Assembly: GCA_016875975.1 (NCBI GenBank)
Contig: VGOF01000102.1
Coordinates: 1 to 5,765 of the forward strand
DNA length: 5,765 nt
From: Chloroflexota bacterium
GTDB lineage: Bacteria > Chloroflexota > Dehalococcoidia > GIF9 > UBA5629
Reading direction: 5' to 3'
This document shows positions 5,644-5,765 of the stretch, piece after piece (within the stretch, counting starts at the first letter, position 1; each line of letters opens with the position of its first letter). The notes beneath the pieces are model-generated. The model had not been told where the DNA came from, ran no database searches, and saw nothing but the letters and a program-made list of their open reading frames with translations. The position numbers and the translations under genes were made by a program.

Positions 5644-5648
5644 CCCCC
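5644..5648 (-). promoter_or_regulatory. Probable ribosome binding site of the ACT gene
   Basis: On the minus strand GGGGG ends six bases before the ATG at 5637. It is not a perfect Shine-Dalgarno match, but its spacing supports this ATG over the upstream ATG at 5736, which lies inside a repeat. Confidence 0.45.
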
Positions 5649-5676
5649 GCTTAGTAGATTGATTATTAACCAAACT

Positions 5677-5740
5677 GTCATTACGAGGCACAAAGTGCCG
5701 AAGTAATCTAATGAGATTGCCACGCTTCGCTCGCAATGAC
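5677..5740. repeat. Imperfect palindromic repeat element (REP/MITE-like), 64 bp
   Basis: GTCATTACGAG (5677-5687) and CTCGCAATGAC (5730-5740) are inverted ends with one mismatch that can form a G-U pair. Inside are a hairpin GGCAC-AAA-GTGCC (5687-5699), GAAG (5700-5703) opposite CTTC (5725-5728), and AATCT-AATG-AGATT (5705-5718), giving a branched fold. On the minus strand it starts GTCATTGCGAGCGAAGCG, which I recognise as a kind of dispersed palindromic repeat found in many copies in diverse bacterial genomes. It carries no gene. Copy number in this genome cannot be judged from one example. It lies within 40 bases of the ACT gene start and may affect its promoter or leader. Confidence 0.75.
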
Positions 5741-5765
5741 CAGTGGCAAGTTGCTAAACAAACCT

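Noticed and set aside
5344..5706. A 120-residue plus-strand open frame
   Set aside because: It is antisense to the tandem-ACT gene and runs into the palindromic repeat; no domain is recognisable.
5638..5736. A 33-residue N-terminal extension of the ACT protein starting at ATG 5736 (minus strand)
   Set aside because: Most of it is translation of the palindromic repeat (5677-5740), and ACT homology begins only at the ATG at 5637, which has a G-rich site in front.

Overview
The window reads as bacterial chromosome, probably an anaerobic environmental lineage. The double-ACT protein, the ThDP enzyme/alcohol dehydrogenase pair and the dispersed palindromic repeat ending in GTCATTRCGAG would all fit Chloroflexota (Dehalococcoidia-like). 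That assignment rests on general resemblance and is low confidence. No rRNA, tRNA or CRISPR array was seen.

Layout. Bases 1-136 are the last codons of a DDE integrase/transposase, and its insertion sequence probably ends near 173. A good sigma70-like promoter candidate overlaps the transposase stop and points into 220-1887, a thiamine-diphosphate enzyme of the 2-hydroxyacyl-CoA lyase/oxalyl-CoA decarboxylase type. Twelve bases later comes a zinc-dependent, NAD-type medium-chain alcohol dehydrogenase (1900-3117). The two look co-transcribed and may act in sequence, with C-C bond cleavage or ligation giving a carbonyl compound that the dehydrogenase reduces or oxidises. The substrate is unknown.

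After a 186-base gap, visibly more AT-rich DNA carries three tightly packed genes on the same strand, all with non-ATG starts: a DUF488 protein (3304-3816, GTG), a second and different DUF488 protein (3826-4266, TTG), and a protein that looks like the dual-OB family (4279-5022, TTG). Two DUF488 paralogues next to a putative nucleic-acid-binding protein form a compact cassette of unknown function. It is the most interesting part of the window and could be a nucleic-acid-processing or genome-defence module.

An intergenic stretch (5023-5205) with a perfect 10-bp hairpin and a 12-bp palindrome separates the cassette from a convergent gene for a small tandem-ACT, probably amino-acid-sensing, protein (5637-5206, minus strand). 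Upstream of that gene lies a 64-bp imperfect palindromic repeat (5677-5740) that creates a spurious N-terminal extension of its reading frame.
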